Source: Actinoallomurus purpureus (GTDB lineage: Bacteria > Actinomycetota > Actinomycetes > Streptosporangiales > Streptosporangiaceae). From it: 64,000 nt of DNA. The stretch spans positions 62,001 to 126,000 of the forward strand of contig NZ_JAMXMY010000027.1 in assembly GCF_024055795.1 (NCBI RefSeq), written 5' to 3'. The notes beneath the pieces were generated by a model, which did not search any database, was not told the origin of the DNA, and worked only from the letters and a program-made list of their open reading frames with translations. Shown here piece by piece: positions 15,510-23,490 of the stretch. Position 1 is the first letter of the stretch, and each line of letters starts with the position of its first letter. The position numbers and the translations under genes were made by a program.

Positions 15510-16648
15510 GCCGCAAGCCCGACGCTCATGATCCGCTTGCGCTGCCGGACTGAGCCGACTTGGTTGGCCAGCAGCCGGGCACGGCGTAGGTGTGCTCGGG
15601 CTTCGTCGAGTTCGCCTTGCGCGGCGAGTGCTAGCGCCAGGTCGCAGCGGAGGCCGGCTGCCGCCCGGACGAAGGACGCATCTATCTCGTGGAGTGCGGT
15701 CGTCAGGTAGGTGACCGCCTCTTCATCGCCGACCTGGGCGAGGCAGTGGCCACGCCATCGCGCGTGGTGGGCTTCGTTGAGCGTGATGAACGGCAGCGCT
15801 GGATCGTCCGCTTCTGCGGGCAGGAACATCGCCGAGCGTTCCAGTGTCTTGCGGCACGCGTCATCGGCGAGTGCGGCCTGTACCTCTGCCTCGACGGCAT
15901 GCAGCCAGCACAGCAGCAACGGCGGGCAGCCCTTACCGGCCAACGTCCGTGCCTGGCGTACGAGGCTCAGAGCGTCCGTGAGCCGTCCAAGGTCATGCAG
16001 GGCGTACGTCTGTTCCCCCATGGCGTGCGCGAACAGTACGGGCGATGCTGCCTCGCGTGCGGCGGTCTTAGCGGTCTCGTAGTGTGCCCACGCCTGTTGC
16101 ACGGCGCCGACGTCGAGCGCCTGCCAGGCCGCGAGAGCGCCGGCATCGGCCAGGACCGCCGCGAGTGCTTCCCGCACGGACGGATTGAGGCTGTAGGCCA
16201 GCAGTTCGGCCAACGTCGCCATCACCGATCGCGTCTGTTCCAGCAGTGAGGGAGCGCCAAGACGGCGATCGAGTAGCCGGATCTGGTGAACCTGCTGGTG
16301 CATCTGCCGGACCAGCGGCATATCAACTCGCCGCGCGGTGGCGAGGCGCTGCCGAAGTTCATCCGCCGGCGCCGTCATCTCTGGCGCGATCGGGCCGGTA
16401 AAGCCGAGCTCTTCGTCCGTGCGGCCGTACGCGAGGCGGTAGAGCTTCCGCCAGTCATCTGGGGTCACTTTGCCGGTCTCGTGGCGCGAGATCGTGGTCT
16501 TGAGGCTCTTGTCACTGCCGAGAGTCACGCCGGCGTGGGGCGCACAGCGCCTCAACACCGCGATGAGCTGGGACACCTTCCATCCGAACTCGTCCCGTGT
16601 CCGCCGTAGTGGCGTCATGTCCGCGCCATCGCCGCCGTCCCGCGTCAT
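15506..16648 (-). CDS. XRE/TPR transcriptional regulator
   Basis: A regulator of about 380 residues. The N terminus has a helix-turn-helix (VTLGSDKSLKTTISRHETGK) and the rest is alanine-rich helical repeats of TPR type, typical of large actinomycete XRE proteins. It is divergent to the WSGPTR-type gene at 16804, and a perfect 10-bp inverted repeat (16685-16710) lies between them as the likely operator. Starts at 16666, 16648 and 16618 are all possible, none with a strong ribosome site. Related proteins lie at 1-1116 and 19768. Confidence 0.85.
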   Translation of the reverse strand: MTRDGGDGADMTPLRRTRDEFGWKVSQLIAVLRRCAPHAGVTLGSDKSLKTTISRHETGKVTPDDWRKLYRLAYGRTDEELGFTGPIAPEMTAPADELRQRLATARRVDMPLVRQMHQQVHQIRLLDRRLGAPSLLEQTRSVMATLAELLAYSLNPSVREALAAVLADAGALAAWQALDVGAVQQAWAHYETAKTAAREAASPVLFAHAMGEQTYALHDLGRLTDALSLVRQARTLAGKGCPPLLLCWLHAVEAEVQAALADDACRKTLERSAMFLPAEADDPALPFITLNEAHHARWRGHCLAQVGDEEAVTYLTTALHEIDASFVRAAAGLRCDLALALAAQGELDEARAHLRRARLLANQVGSVRQRKRIMSVGLAA

Positions 16649-16684
16649 GGCTTCAGCATGTCCCACTGGTACCGACTCCCGCCG

Positions 16685-16710
16685 CCGGTTAACAGCCCCG
16701 TGTTAACCGG
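16685..16710. promoter_or_regulatory. Palindromic operator between XRE and 16804 genes
   Basis: CCGGTTAACA and TGTTAACCGG form a perfect inverted repeat with a 6-bp spacer, placed in the short divergent promoter region, so one bound dimer could control both directions. Confidence 0.6.
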
Positions 16711-16803
16711 TGCGGGCTTCCGCGATGGGCGTCACAGGCGATGTCATCGCTCCTGGTCGGCACCACATGTCCACGCTTCCGGCACAGGAAGGAGACCCGC
16801 GCC

Positions 16804-17187
16804 ATGGGCGTCATGGAGTCAGGCTCGGACGCGACCCCGGATACGGTCGCTCGCTTCCTCAACCAACTCACGGCCGCACTCGTCGAACGCGGTCTCGTCG
16901 CCGAGGCGTTCGGCGCCCGGATGGTGTGGGCGAAGAACCCCGCCGCTGACCCGCCCGGCGGTGAACCGCGGGCGATGACGATGAGCCCAGGGCTTCGTCA
17001 GAGCGTCGTCTGCCAACGCGACGGCGAGTCCGGACGGCTCGCATGGTTCTGGGTGTGGTCGGGACCGACACGGGAAGCTCCGTCGGAACTGGAGTACCTG
17101 TGCCCGGCCGAGGACTTCAACCAGGCGGCTAACCGGATCACGCGCGTTCTGCGCCTCGACCACGCCGACACGGGACCCGTGGCATGA
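16804..17187 (+). CDS. WSGPTR-motif small protein
   Basis: A 127-residue protein homologous to the one at 1257: the shared core is F/W-W-V-W-S-G-P-T-R-E/D-A-P, then ELEYLCPAEDFNQAA and a hydrophobic C-terminal helix. ATG at 16804 has AAGGAG 13 bases upstream. It is divergent to an XRE/TPR regulator, as in element Z, so the regulator and this protein are probably a functional pair. Function unknown. Confidence 0.8.
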   Translation: MGVMESGSDATPDTVARFLNQLTAALVERGLVAEAFGARMVWAKNPAADPPGGEPRAMTMSPGLRQSVVCQRDGESGRLAWFWVWSGPTREAPSELEYLCPAEDFNQAANRITRVLRLDHADTGPVA

Positions 17188-17408
17188 CGGCGCCAACGCT
17201 GATCGACGGCCTGACCCCACCGGTCGGGAGCGAGGTGGTCTCAACGGCCTCGATGCTGGGACGCCGCTTCCCATCCGCCGTGGTGTGGTTCGGCGCGTTC
17301 ACACAACGGTGGTGGGCGATCGTGAGGGCCGGAGACCGCTGGTCGCTGGTCGAGGGCGCCGGACCGGACGAACTCACGGGAGCGATCATCAACGCCAACA
17401 GGAGGTGA
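17184..17408 (+). CDS. Hypothetical small protein
   Basis: A 74-residue protein coupled to the previous gene by an ATGA overlap. It contains VVWFGAFTQRWWAIVRAGDRWSLVEG, a beta-rich tryptophan-containing core. Not recognised. It probably acts with the WSGPTR protein. Confidence 0.65.
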   Translation: MTAPTLIDGLTPPVGSEVVSTASMLGRRFPSAVVWFGAFTQRWWAIVRAGDRWSLVEGAGPDELTGAIINANRR

Positions 17409-17455
17409 AGACGCCGCGCGCCCAGCCACGACCGGGGAGGCTCGGTCGCGCGGTC

Positions 17456-17492
17456 ACCCATGACGTGTGCGTCGTCTTGGCGTCATGGGTGA
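17456..17492. terminator. Hairpin after the 17184 gene
   Basis: Perfect 11-bp inverted repeat CACCCATGACG/CGTCATGGGTG with a 15-base loop, 48 bp after the stop; no T-run. It could also be an operator for the GntR gene that starts 196 bp downstream. Confidence 0.5.
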
Positions 17493-17687
17493 AGAGCGGG
17501 GGCGCGGCGGTGCCGGAGGTGAGGGGCCGGCGACGTCGTGCCCCCGCGCCCTGATCTCCCCGGCGGGGCACGACCGGTAGCTCATGGCCATGACACCAAC
17601 CCGCCCCGCCGGGGCCATCACCAACGGTGCGGCCGGTCGCGAACCGCACCCTCTACTCTGTCATCGCAAGAAGCCGGAAGGAGCCAC

Positions 17688-18146
17688 GTGGCCAGGCCCA
17701 AGAGCAGCGACGCCGTGTATCTCAAGATCGCTGCTGTCCTACGCGACCGCATCCGCGGGGGTCAACTCAAGCCCGGCGACAAACTGCCCTCCGAGGCAGC
17801 CGTTTCGGCGGAGTTCGGCGTTGCTCGCGGCACAGCCCGCGAGGCACTTAGGAAGCTGGAGAATGACGGCCTGGTGGACGCGCTTCCCGCTGTCGGCCGG
17901 ATCGTCCGCAGCGAGGAACAGGCGGACAAGACACCGCGTTACCGGCGCATCGCCGCAGAGCTCATCGCCGCTATCGAAACCGGCGACTACCCACCAGGCT
18001 CCCAACTCCCCGGCGAGGCCCAGCTAGCCGAACAGTTCCAAGCATCTCGGAATACCATCCGCTCTGCACTCGGCGAACTCGACGGCCGCGGCTTGGTTGA
18101 AGTTGTCCACGGCAAAGGACGAATCGTACGCACGGATAGAGCGTAA
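17688..18146 (+). CDS. GntR-family regulator with two winged-helix domains
   Basis: A 152-residue protein made of two consecutive GntR winged helices: residues about 6-74 (KLPSEAAVSAEFGVARGTAR) and about 82-149 (QLPGEAQLAEQFQASRNTIR). There is no effector-binding domain. The two halves are clearly duplicated. In pSAM2 the GntR repressor KorSA controls the transfer and replication switch, so this is the best candidate for the element B repressor, possibly acting at the palindromic promoter at 21084-21123. GTG at 17688 has a GGAAGGAG site. Two DNA-binding domains in one chain could let a monomer recognise a palindrome; that is inference. Confidence 0.85.
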   Translation: MARPKSSDAVYLKIAAVLRDRIRGGQLKPGDKLPSEAAVSAEFGVARGTAREALRKLENDGLVDALPAVGRIVRSEEQADKTPRYRRIAAELIAAIETGDYPPGSQLPGEAQLAEQFQASRNTIRSALGELDGRGLVEVVHGKGRIVRTDRA

Positions 18147-18180
18147 GCCGCTGTCGCCATTCTCGCACCTATGGACGCAG

Positions 18181-19617
18181 CTACTGTCGACTGACAATGC
18201 GAGTTATACCGGCAACGACTGTTGTGGCCAATATCCAGCCTGCCGCGATCAGAAGATAGGCGAGCCATTGGTAGGGGCCATGAGGAGTGAACGCCTTTTC
18301 CTGGCCGAAGTCGATGATCGGTAGCAGAAGATCGAGTGTATAGACAGCGGAATTGAAGTCGGGACCCTTTACCGGTTCAACCGGGCTGGGATGGTGGAAT
18401 CCATAGACCACCGTCCCAAAGAGCATGAGAGCCAACAGCCAGGCCATGGCACGCGTCGGCCGGAAGCCATAACCCACGGTGGCGTCCTGCATGTAGCCCC
18501 AAACCTTGGCGTACCAGGACAGCGTTTTACGATGGCGACGTTGTTTGGCAAGCTGCACGGCACGGGCAGCGGCGTCGTCACCGATTCGCCGGTATGCGGC
18601 GGTGAGCTGTTCATACGCATGCGGCACGTAGTCATGCTCGCGTTCCAATAGTTCCAGCCGTCTACTGGCGGGCAGCGGCGGAATTATCGCGCCATAAGAA
18701 AGTCCGTTTAGCTTGACGCGGTCCGGCCATATCTCGGGAGCGACAGAAATAAGACTGAACTGGGAGCGCCGTAGGTTGACCTCACCGACGATTGGCATCG
18801 CCTCCCGTAGCCAGAGTTCTCCGACCGTGCAACTGCTGGCTCGAAACGCCACTCCACCCGGATTGGACAGTCGCGCATAGTCGAGGTCCAGTTTCCCGGG
18901 AATCTTGGAACCTCGTAGATTTACTCTGCCGTCGACTTGGATCGATTTTGCGACCAGGTTGGAGCCGACAGTGAGGTTTTCGGCCTTCAGAGCGGTGTGG
19001 CCCGGGTTACTCAGGCTTGCCTTCTCAAAGTTCACGGCCCCGCTAATCGTGGCGCCGACGAGTCGGACTTGTCCGTGGGTTACCAGACCTTCCGCCGAGA
19101 GGTCATCGCCGATGGTGGCATGGTTCAGTTGTAGGACCGCGTTCTGTCCTTGATCGCTACTGTGTTCGTCGCCGAGATTCGCCCTGTCGGCAAAGAGGGC
19201 TCCGGAAATCTTCGCCCCACCGAGCTTCACCGGACCGGGAATACGGCAGCCGGTGATTCGCAGCACGCCAGCGACACGAATGGTCGGGGCGTCAAGCTCC
19301 GGGAGATATGACCTGCTTAGATTAAGCTGGCGGACTTGCGCCCCATAAAAGGTCGGGGGGTATTCGAAACGACAAGCACGCAAACTGATTGGCTGGTCGA
19401 TGATTGCGTAGGCCAGGTTCAGTCGTCCGGAGATATGCGCACCCTCCAGCCGGAGTGCAGCTATTTTTCCATCCTCTGAAACATTGCCGAGCAACAGTGA
19501 CTGGATTACCTCGGCTCGCACCGCCCGCTCATCGGTATCACGAAACTTGACCCTCTCCCCGCGCGGGAACGCTCGCCATATTCGACGTTCGGCCGCTGTT
19601 AGATCTGTGATCTTCAT
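18181..19617 (-). CDS. Beta-helix-like membrane protein
   Basis: A 478-residue protein with a long run of degenerate pentapeptide-like repeats (LRLEGAHISGRLNLAYA, VKLGGAKISGALFADRA, VRLVGATISGAVNFEKA) predicted to form a right-handed beta-helix, then a helical, basic stretch and two hydrophobic segments at the C terminus (about 392-412 and 447-470). Homologues are sometimes annotated as membrane-associated oxidoreductase, but no cofactor motif is visible. It probably anchors a beta-helix at the cytoplasmic membrane. It converges on the GntR gene. Role on the element unknown. Confidence 0.75.
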   Translation of the reverse strand: MKITDLTAAERRIWRAFPRGERVKFRDTDERAVRAEVIQSLLLGNVSEDGKIAALRLEGAHISGRLNLAYAIIDQPISLRACRFEYPPTFYGAQVRQLNLSRSYLPELDAPTIRVAGVLRITGCRIPGPVKLGGAKISGALFADRANLGDEHSSDQGQNAVLQLNHATIGDDLSAEGLVTHGQVRLVGATISGAVNFEKASLSNPGHTALKAENLTVGSNLVAKSIQVDGRVNLRGSKIPGKLDLDYARLSNPGGVAFRASSCTVGELWLREAMPIVGEVNLRRSQFSLISVAPEIWPDRVKLNGLSYGAIIPPLPASRRLELLEREHDYVPHAYEQLTAAYRRIGDDAAARAVQLAKQRRHRKTLSWYAKVWGYMQDATVGYGFRPTRAMAWLLALMLFGTVVYGFHHPSPVEPVKGPDFNSAVYTLDLLLPIIDFGQEKAFTPHGPYQWLAYLLIAAGWILATTVVAGITRIVSRQ

Positions 19618-19767
19618 CGGCGGGACCCTCTCGCGTAACCGATCTTCATGTCAACGGCTGGCGGTGCCGTCGGCAGCCTTTCGCGGGCATTGGATCGTCG
19701 AGAGGCAGGTTCGTCCAGGTACTGAGCGACCGGAGCCCGGCTGAGCGTCTGGCAGCTCATGCCCTCC

Positions 19768-20898
19768 TCAACGTTCGTATTCGGCAAGTCGCTCTATCCG
19801 GCGTTTTTGACGGAGCGATCCAGTGCGATTGACCAGGAGGCGCGCGACGCGTAGATGTTCCTCAGCCGGTCCGCGCTCACCACGGACCAGGAGAGCGGCG
19901 GCGAGATCGATTCGGACGCCGGCCTCAGCGCGCGCATAGGTGCCGTCCACGCTGACAAGCCCTGCACTCAGTTCCTCGATCGCGTCAGCATCACCCAGCC
20001 GCGCGAGACAGTTCCCCCGCCAGCGGGCAAGGTGCGTCTCGTTAAGTACGAGGTAGGGCAGCGGGTCGTCCGGTGCTGCCGGTAGGAGGCCAGTCGCTTC
20101 CTCGAGTGCCTTTCGGACGGCGTCAGGGGCGGCATTCCTCATGGCGGCGGCCATCTCCGCTTGTGCGGCGGCGAGCCAGGTTCGCATTAGGGCCGGCACC
20201 TTACTCGCGGCTTGCTGACGGGCGTATCCGACCAGTTCAGCGGCCTGCTCCGCGTTCCCCAGGTCGAGGAGCACGTAAGCCTGCTCGGCGGTCGCGAAGG
20301 CTAGAAGGGAGGAATCTTCGGCCTCTCGCGCTGCGGACTTGGCGCGTTCGAAGTGTTCCCACGACTCTCGCGGTGTGCCAACGTCGAGCGCCTGCCACCC
20401 AGCCAGGGCGGCGGTGTCTGCGAGCACCTTGGCGAGCATGCCGCGTACGCCAGGGCGTACGGCGTGGCGGTTCAGTTCCTCGATGTGGGCGATGTGGGCG
20501 CGCATCTGGTCGCGGATGAGTTGCGCGCCCTGGCGTCCGTCCAGAAGCCGGATGCCGTCCGTCTGGGCCTGAAGCAGGTTGGCCACCTCGACGTCGACGG
20601 AAGCGGCCCGTGCCAGCTCCGTTGCGAGCTCGTCTGTCGACTCGTGATCGGTGACGGTCACCTTGGGCAGTTCGACGAAGCCGAGTTCGGCTGGCGAGCA
20701 GTCGTACACCTCGCAGAACAGCGGCTGGTAGAAGTCGCCGACCGGACCGTGGCCGTTCTCCCAGCGTGAGATCTGACGGCCGAGGCTCTTCGGCGGAGGG
20801 AGCGCCTCTTTGTGTCTCTTGGCCACCTCGCGAAGCCGCCTGTCGAGCTGGGCCTGAGTCCATCCGCGTTGCTCCCGCTGGGCGCGCAACGGGGTCAC
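19768..20898 (-). CDS. XRE/TPR transcriptional regulator
   Basis: A 376-residue regulator: helix-turn-helix at about 5-70 (WTQAQLDRRLREVAKRH and SLGRQISRWENGHG), then alanine-rich TPR-like helices. GTG at 20898 is chosen for AGGAG five bases upstream. It is divergent to the transfer operon, and a perfect palindrome (20973-20987) lies in its upstream region. It is a relative of the regulators at 1 and 15506 and probably controls entry into transfer together with the GntR protein. Confidence 0.85.
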   Translation of the reverse strand: MTPLRAQREQRGWTQAQLDRRLREVAKRHKEALPPPKSLGRQISRWENGHGPVGDFYQPLFCEVYDCSPAELGFVELPKVTVTDHESTDELATELARAASVDVEVANLLQAQTDGIRLLDGRQGAQLIRDQMRAHIAHIEELNRHAVRPGVRGMLAKVLADTAALAGWQALDVGTPRESWEHFERAKSAAREAEDSSLLAFATAEQAYVLLDLGNAEQAAELVGYARQQAASKVPALMRTWLAAAQAEMAAAMRNAAPDAVRKALEEATGLLPAAPDDPLPYLVLNETHLARWRGNCLARLGDADAIEELSAGLVSVDGTYARAEAGVRIDLAAALLVRGERGPAEEHLRVARLLVNRTGSLRQKRRIERLAEYER

Positions 20899-20972
20899 CA
20901 GCACTCCTAGCCGTACAGGTCGCACATGTTTACTGACCCGTCATTCTCCCGGATCTACGCGACCTGACAAGG

Positions 20973-20987
20973 GGATGACAGTCATCC
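20973..20987. promoter_or_regulatory. Palindrome upstream of XRE regulator
   Basis: GGATGAC-A-GTCATCC is a perfect 15-bp palindrome about 75 bp upstream of the XRE start, between it and the transfer promoter; partial repeats of the half-site (GTCATC) follow near 21001-21006. Confidence 0.5.
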
Positions 20988-21083
20988 ACTGTCGGCCGGT
21001 GTCATCTGTTGCCGGGTCCCCCGCAGCGGCGAACCTGGATCACGTCGGGCCGATGAGGCCAAGGCTCCACAAGCAGAAGGGAC

Positions 21084-21123
21084 TTGACAGGTGATCGCCG
21101 AGGCGCGTTATCTGTACATGTAC
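21084..21123 (+). promoter_or_regulatory. Transfer-operon promoter with overlapping palindrome
   Basis: TTGACA (21084-21089), an 18-bp spacer, and TTATCT (21108-21113) make an unusually consensus-like sigma-70 promoter. The perfect palindrome GTACATGTAC (21114-21123) follows the -10 box, where a bound repressor would block initiation. It drives the genes from 21158 onward. Confidence 0.65.
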
Positions 21124-21157
21124 CTCTTGTCTAGTAAACGGCGGAGGAGGTTCGCTG

Positions 21158-21328
21158 ATGTTCCCCCAGCCGAAGAAGTGGCCGCGCTACGTGGTCGGCG
21201 CGATCGTCGTGGTCTTCGTGTTCAAGAACCCCACCGCCGCCGCCCACATGGCCAACAACCTCGCCGGACTCATCTCCCAGGGCGCCGCTGCGCTGGGCAA
21301 GTTCGCTTCCGCCATCCACACCGGCTGA
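21158..21328 (+). CDS. Small single-pass membrane protein
   Basis: A 56-residue protein with a basic N terminus (MFPQPKKWPR), a hydrophobic segment at about 11-22 and a small-residue amphipathic helix. GGAGGAGG (21142-21149) precedes the ATG. It is the first gene after the regulated promoter. Small membrane proteins of this kind are frequent at the head of AICE transfer operons and may be spread (Spd) proteins; the assignment is by position. Confidence 0.7.
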   Translation: MFPQPKKWPRYVVGAIVVVFVFKNPTAAAHMANNLAGLISQGAAALGKFASAIHTG

Positions 21329-21334
21329 TCCGCT

Positions 21335-21383
21335 GCACAGCCACCAAGCACGGCATCGGATCTGCCGCCCCCAACCGATCACG
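21335..21383 (+). repeat. Leader repeat copy 1 (before WhiB)
   Basis: A ~48-bp sequence beginning GCACAGCCACCAAGCACGG and ending CCAACCGATCACG. It ends 24 bp before the WhiB start. Further copies: 22275, 26260, 28814. Confidence 0.8.
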
Positions 21384-21407
21384 ACCCCGATCAACCCGGA
21401 GGTTCAC

Positions 21408-21743
21408 ATGAACACCCACCCCAGCAAGCTCGCGCTGCCCGACCTTCGTGACGAATGCCTCGACGGCGCCGAGTGCCTGTACGACCCCGAGCTTCACGAC
21501 GGCCCTGACGATGGCGGAGTCATCGAGCATCCGCACGACCAGGCGGCCCGTGAGGACATCGCCAAGGACATCTGCGGCACGTGCCCGGTGCGGAACGCCT
21601 GCCTGGACTACGCGCTTCGTACCAAGCCCAACCGAGGCATCTGGGCCGGACTCACGGTGGATGAGCTGGCGACGCTCACCGACTCGCGCGCTGAGCACGA
21701 GCCGCCGGCGACCGACCGCGACGCCTACCGCAGCGTGGCCTGA
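21408..21743 (+). CDS. WhiB-family iron-sulfur regulator
   Basis: A 111-residue WhiB-like protein. Four cysteines for the [4Fe-4S] cluster are present: C23 (in AECLYDPEL), C56, C59 and C65 (ICGTCPVRNAC); C17 is an extra one. The GIWAGLT turn follows at about 77-83. WhiB proteins bind the sigma factor region 4 and regulate transcription in actinobacteria; element-borne copies are common on AICEs. The C terminus is acidic rather than strongly basic. It lies in the transfer operon with a leader repeat in front. Confidence 0.92.
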   Translation: MNTHPSKLALPDLRDECLDGAECLYDPELHDGPDDGGVIEHPHDQAAREDIAKDICGTCPVRNACLDYALRTKPNRGIWAGLTVDELATLTDSRAEHEPPATDRDAYRSVA

Positions 21744-21780
21744 CGCCCAGCACCTCACAACGGAAGGAGATCAACGCGCC

Positions 21781-22251
21781 ATGTCCCCCATCCCCGGTGA
21801 TCTCGCTGCTCTGCTCCGAGTCGGCGCGCGCGGCTACCACCCCGAAGAGGCGGCGATCAAGCTGTTGATCGACCACGGCACCTGGCTACGTCGCCAGGAC
21901 TTCACCCGCGCGTGTGTGGTCTTCGACGACGCGCAGTCGGCCGCCTTCATCGATTGGCGACTTGCCATCAAAGCGTTGAACGCTGGTGATCTGCCGTGTT
22001 CCGCGAGCGAGGCGAACATTCTCCGCCTGGCCACTGCCCTCAACGGCGGCCCCGGCGTCTCCCTTCGAGACGCACTCATCGGCCTCGACTCCCGCAACAT
22101 CCGCCTCGTTGCCCAAGCCGTCCTTCACGCGAACGGCACCACCAACGGCACTGTCACCGTTCCCGAGCCTCGTCGGTTTCCGCCCGGCGTCCGCGTCGTG
22201 GATGCCGCCGGCAACGTCCTGCAAGACGGCCAGGACGGCGAAGAGCCGTGA
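21781..22251 (+). CDS. Hypothetical AICE protein
   Basis: A 156-residue protein of unknown function. The N-terminal two thirds are helical with a conserved-looking LLIDHGTWLRRQDF segment; the C terminus is glycine- and aspartate-rich. GGAAGGAG precedes the ATG. It lies between WhiB and the spread protein, in the transfer operon. I do not recognise a domain. Confidence 0.7.
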   Translation: MSPIPGDLAALLRVGARGYHPEEAAIKLLIDHGTWLRRQDFTRACVVFDDAQSAAFIDWRLAIKALNAGDLPCSASEANILRLATALNGGPGVSLRDALIGLDSRNIRLVAQAVLHANGTTNGTVTVPEPRRFPPGVRVVDAAGNVLQDGQDGEEP

Positions 22252-22274
22252 TCCGCTCATCAAGCATCCACGGC

Positions 22275-22322
22275 GCACAGCCACCAAGCACGGCGCCGGA
22301 CCACGACCCCCGACCGATCACG
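22275..22322 (+). repeat. Leader repeat copy 2 (before DUF2637 gene)
   Basis: Same repeat as at 21335; it ends 19 bp before the start at 22342. Confidence 0.8.
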
Positions 22323-22341
22323 CAACCGAAGGAACAGCATC

Positions 22342-23490
22342 ATGGCTGACCCCTACGCCACCCCGTCTCCTCCGCGTCTGACCTCCGTTCCGCCTCCGGT
22401 CCGACCGGCCGAACGGAAGCGGGTTCTGACCGAGCACGAGCAGACCGCCGTGGTGGTCGCCGGCGCGATGGTCGCCGCTCTGGGCCTGCTGGGGTTCGTG
22501 AACAGCTTCGCCCGCGTTGCTGCTGCGGCCCGCGCGTCGTTCGGCTGGTTCGCCTTCACGGTCCCGATCGGCATCGATCTTGGGATTGCGGTGTTCTCTG
22601 CGCTCGACATCGTGCTTGCCCGCCTGGACATGCGGGTTCGGTGGCTGCGGCTGATCCCGTGGTCGCTGACCGGCGCGACCGCCTATCTCAACGTCGCCAC
22701 TGAGACAACCGCGTTCGGCCGGATCGCTCACGCGGTGCTGCCCGGCCTGTGGGTCATCGCTGTAGAGGTCGGCGCCCACGTGGTCAAGGTCCGCGCCGGA
22801 ATCGAGGCGGGTACCCGGATGGACACCGTCCGCGCATCCCGGTGGCTGCTGTCGCCGTGGCCGACCGCCAAACTGTGGCGCCGCATGGTGCTGTGGGAGG
22901 AGCGCTCTTACCCCACCGCGCTTGGCCGCGAGCGTGACCGACTTCTCGCGCTGACCGACCTACAGGACACCTACGGCGCCGTCGCGTGGCGGTGGAAGGC
23001 TCCCCGCCGCGTGCGCGCCCTCTACCGTCTCGGTGAACTCGCCCCCGTCGCCGACCGGCCCGAACTCGACACACTGACGCCTCTGCTGCCCGTGCCCGTG
23101 GCGGACACCCGCCCGGCGCTCCAGGCGGCAAGCGGCGGCGCAGTGGCGGACACCAGCGCTGGTGAGCAGGCGGACATGCCACCGACACCGGCCCGCCACA
23201 GCGCGACCCGTACGGCGGACACCCGCCCCAGCACGAAGGCCGCCATCGGCAAGGCCCGGATGGCGGACAGGCAGGCGGACAAGGCGCGTGCCCTCTTGAG
23301 TGCCGACCCCGAGATGACCGGCGCAGAGTTGGGCCGACGGCTCAAGGTCTCTGAACGCACCGGGCTGCGGCTTCGGACCCGGATTCTCGCCGAACTCGAC
23401 GAGCCCACCGCCGACACCACGACAGCCCCTGACACGACCACGACCGCCCGCAGTGAGCCCGCCACGGTGGAAGGAGCCGACGAGCGGTGA
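22342..23490 (+). CDS. DUF2637 spread (SpdB-like) membrane protein
   Basis: A 382-residue protein with four membrane segments (about 34-56, 66-93, 102-118 and 127-152), matching DUF2637 proteins encoded next to the Tra ATPase on Streptomyces plasmids and AICEs, where Spd proteins support intramycelial spread. The C-terminal third is a linker rich in alanine and ADT repeats followed by a helix-turn-helix (GAELGRRLKVSERTGLRLRT, about 320-345), so it may also touch DNA. Its stop overlaps the Tra start (GTGA). A leader repeat lies just upstream. Confidence 0.85.
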   Translation: MADPYATPSPPRLTSVPPPVRPAERKRVLTEHEQTAVVVAGAMVAALGLLGFVNSFARVAAAARASFGWFAFTVPIGIDLGIAVFSALDIVLARLDMRVRWLRLIPWSLTGATAYLNVATETTAFGRIAHAVLPGLWVIAVEVGAHVVKVRAGIEAGTRMDTVRASRWLLSPWPTAKLWRRMVLWEERSYPTALGRERDRLLALTDLQDTYGAVAWRWKAPRRVRALYRLGELAPVADRPELDTLTPLLPVPVADTRPALQAASGGAVADTSAGEQADMPPTPARHSATRTADTRPSTKAAIGKARMADRQADKARALLSADPEMTGAELGRRLKVSERTGLRLRTRILAELDEPTADTTTAPDTTTTARSEPATVEGADER

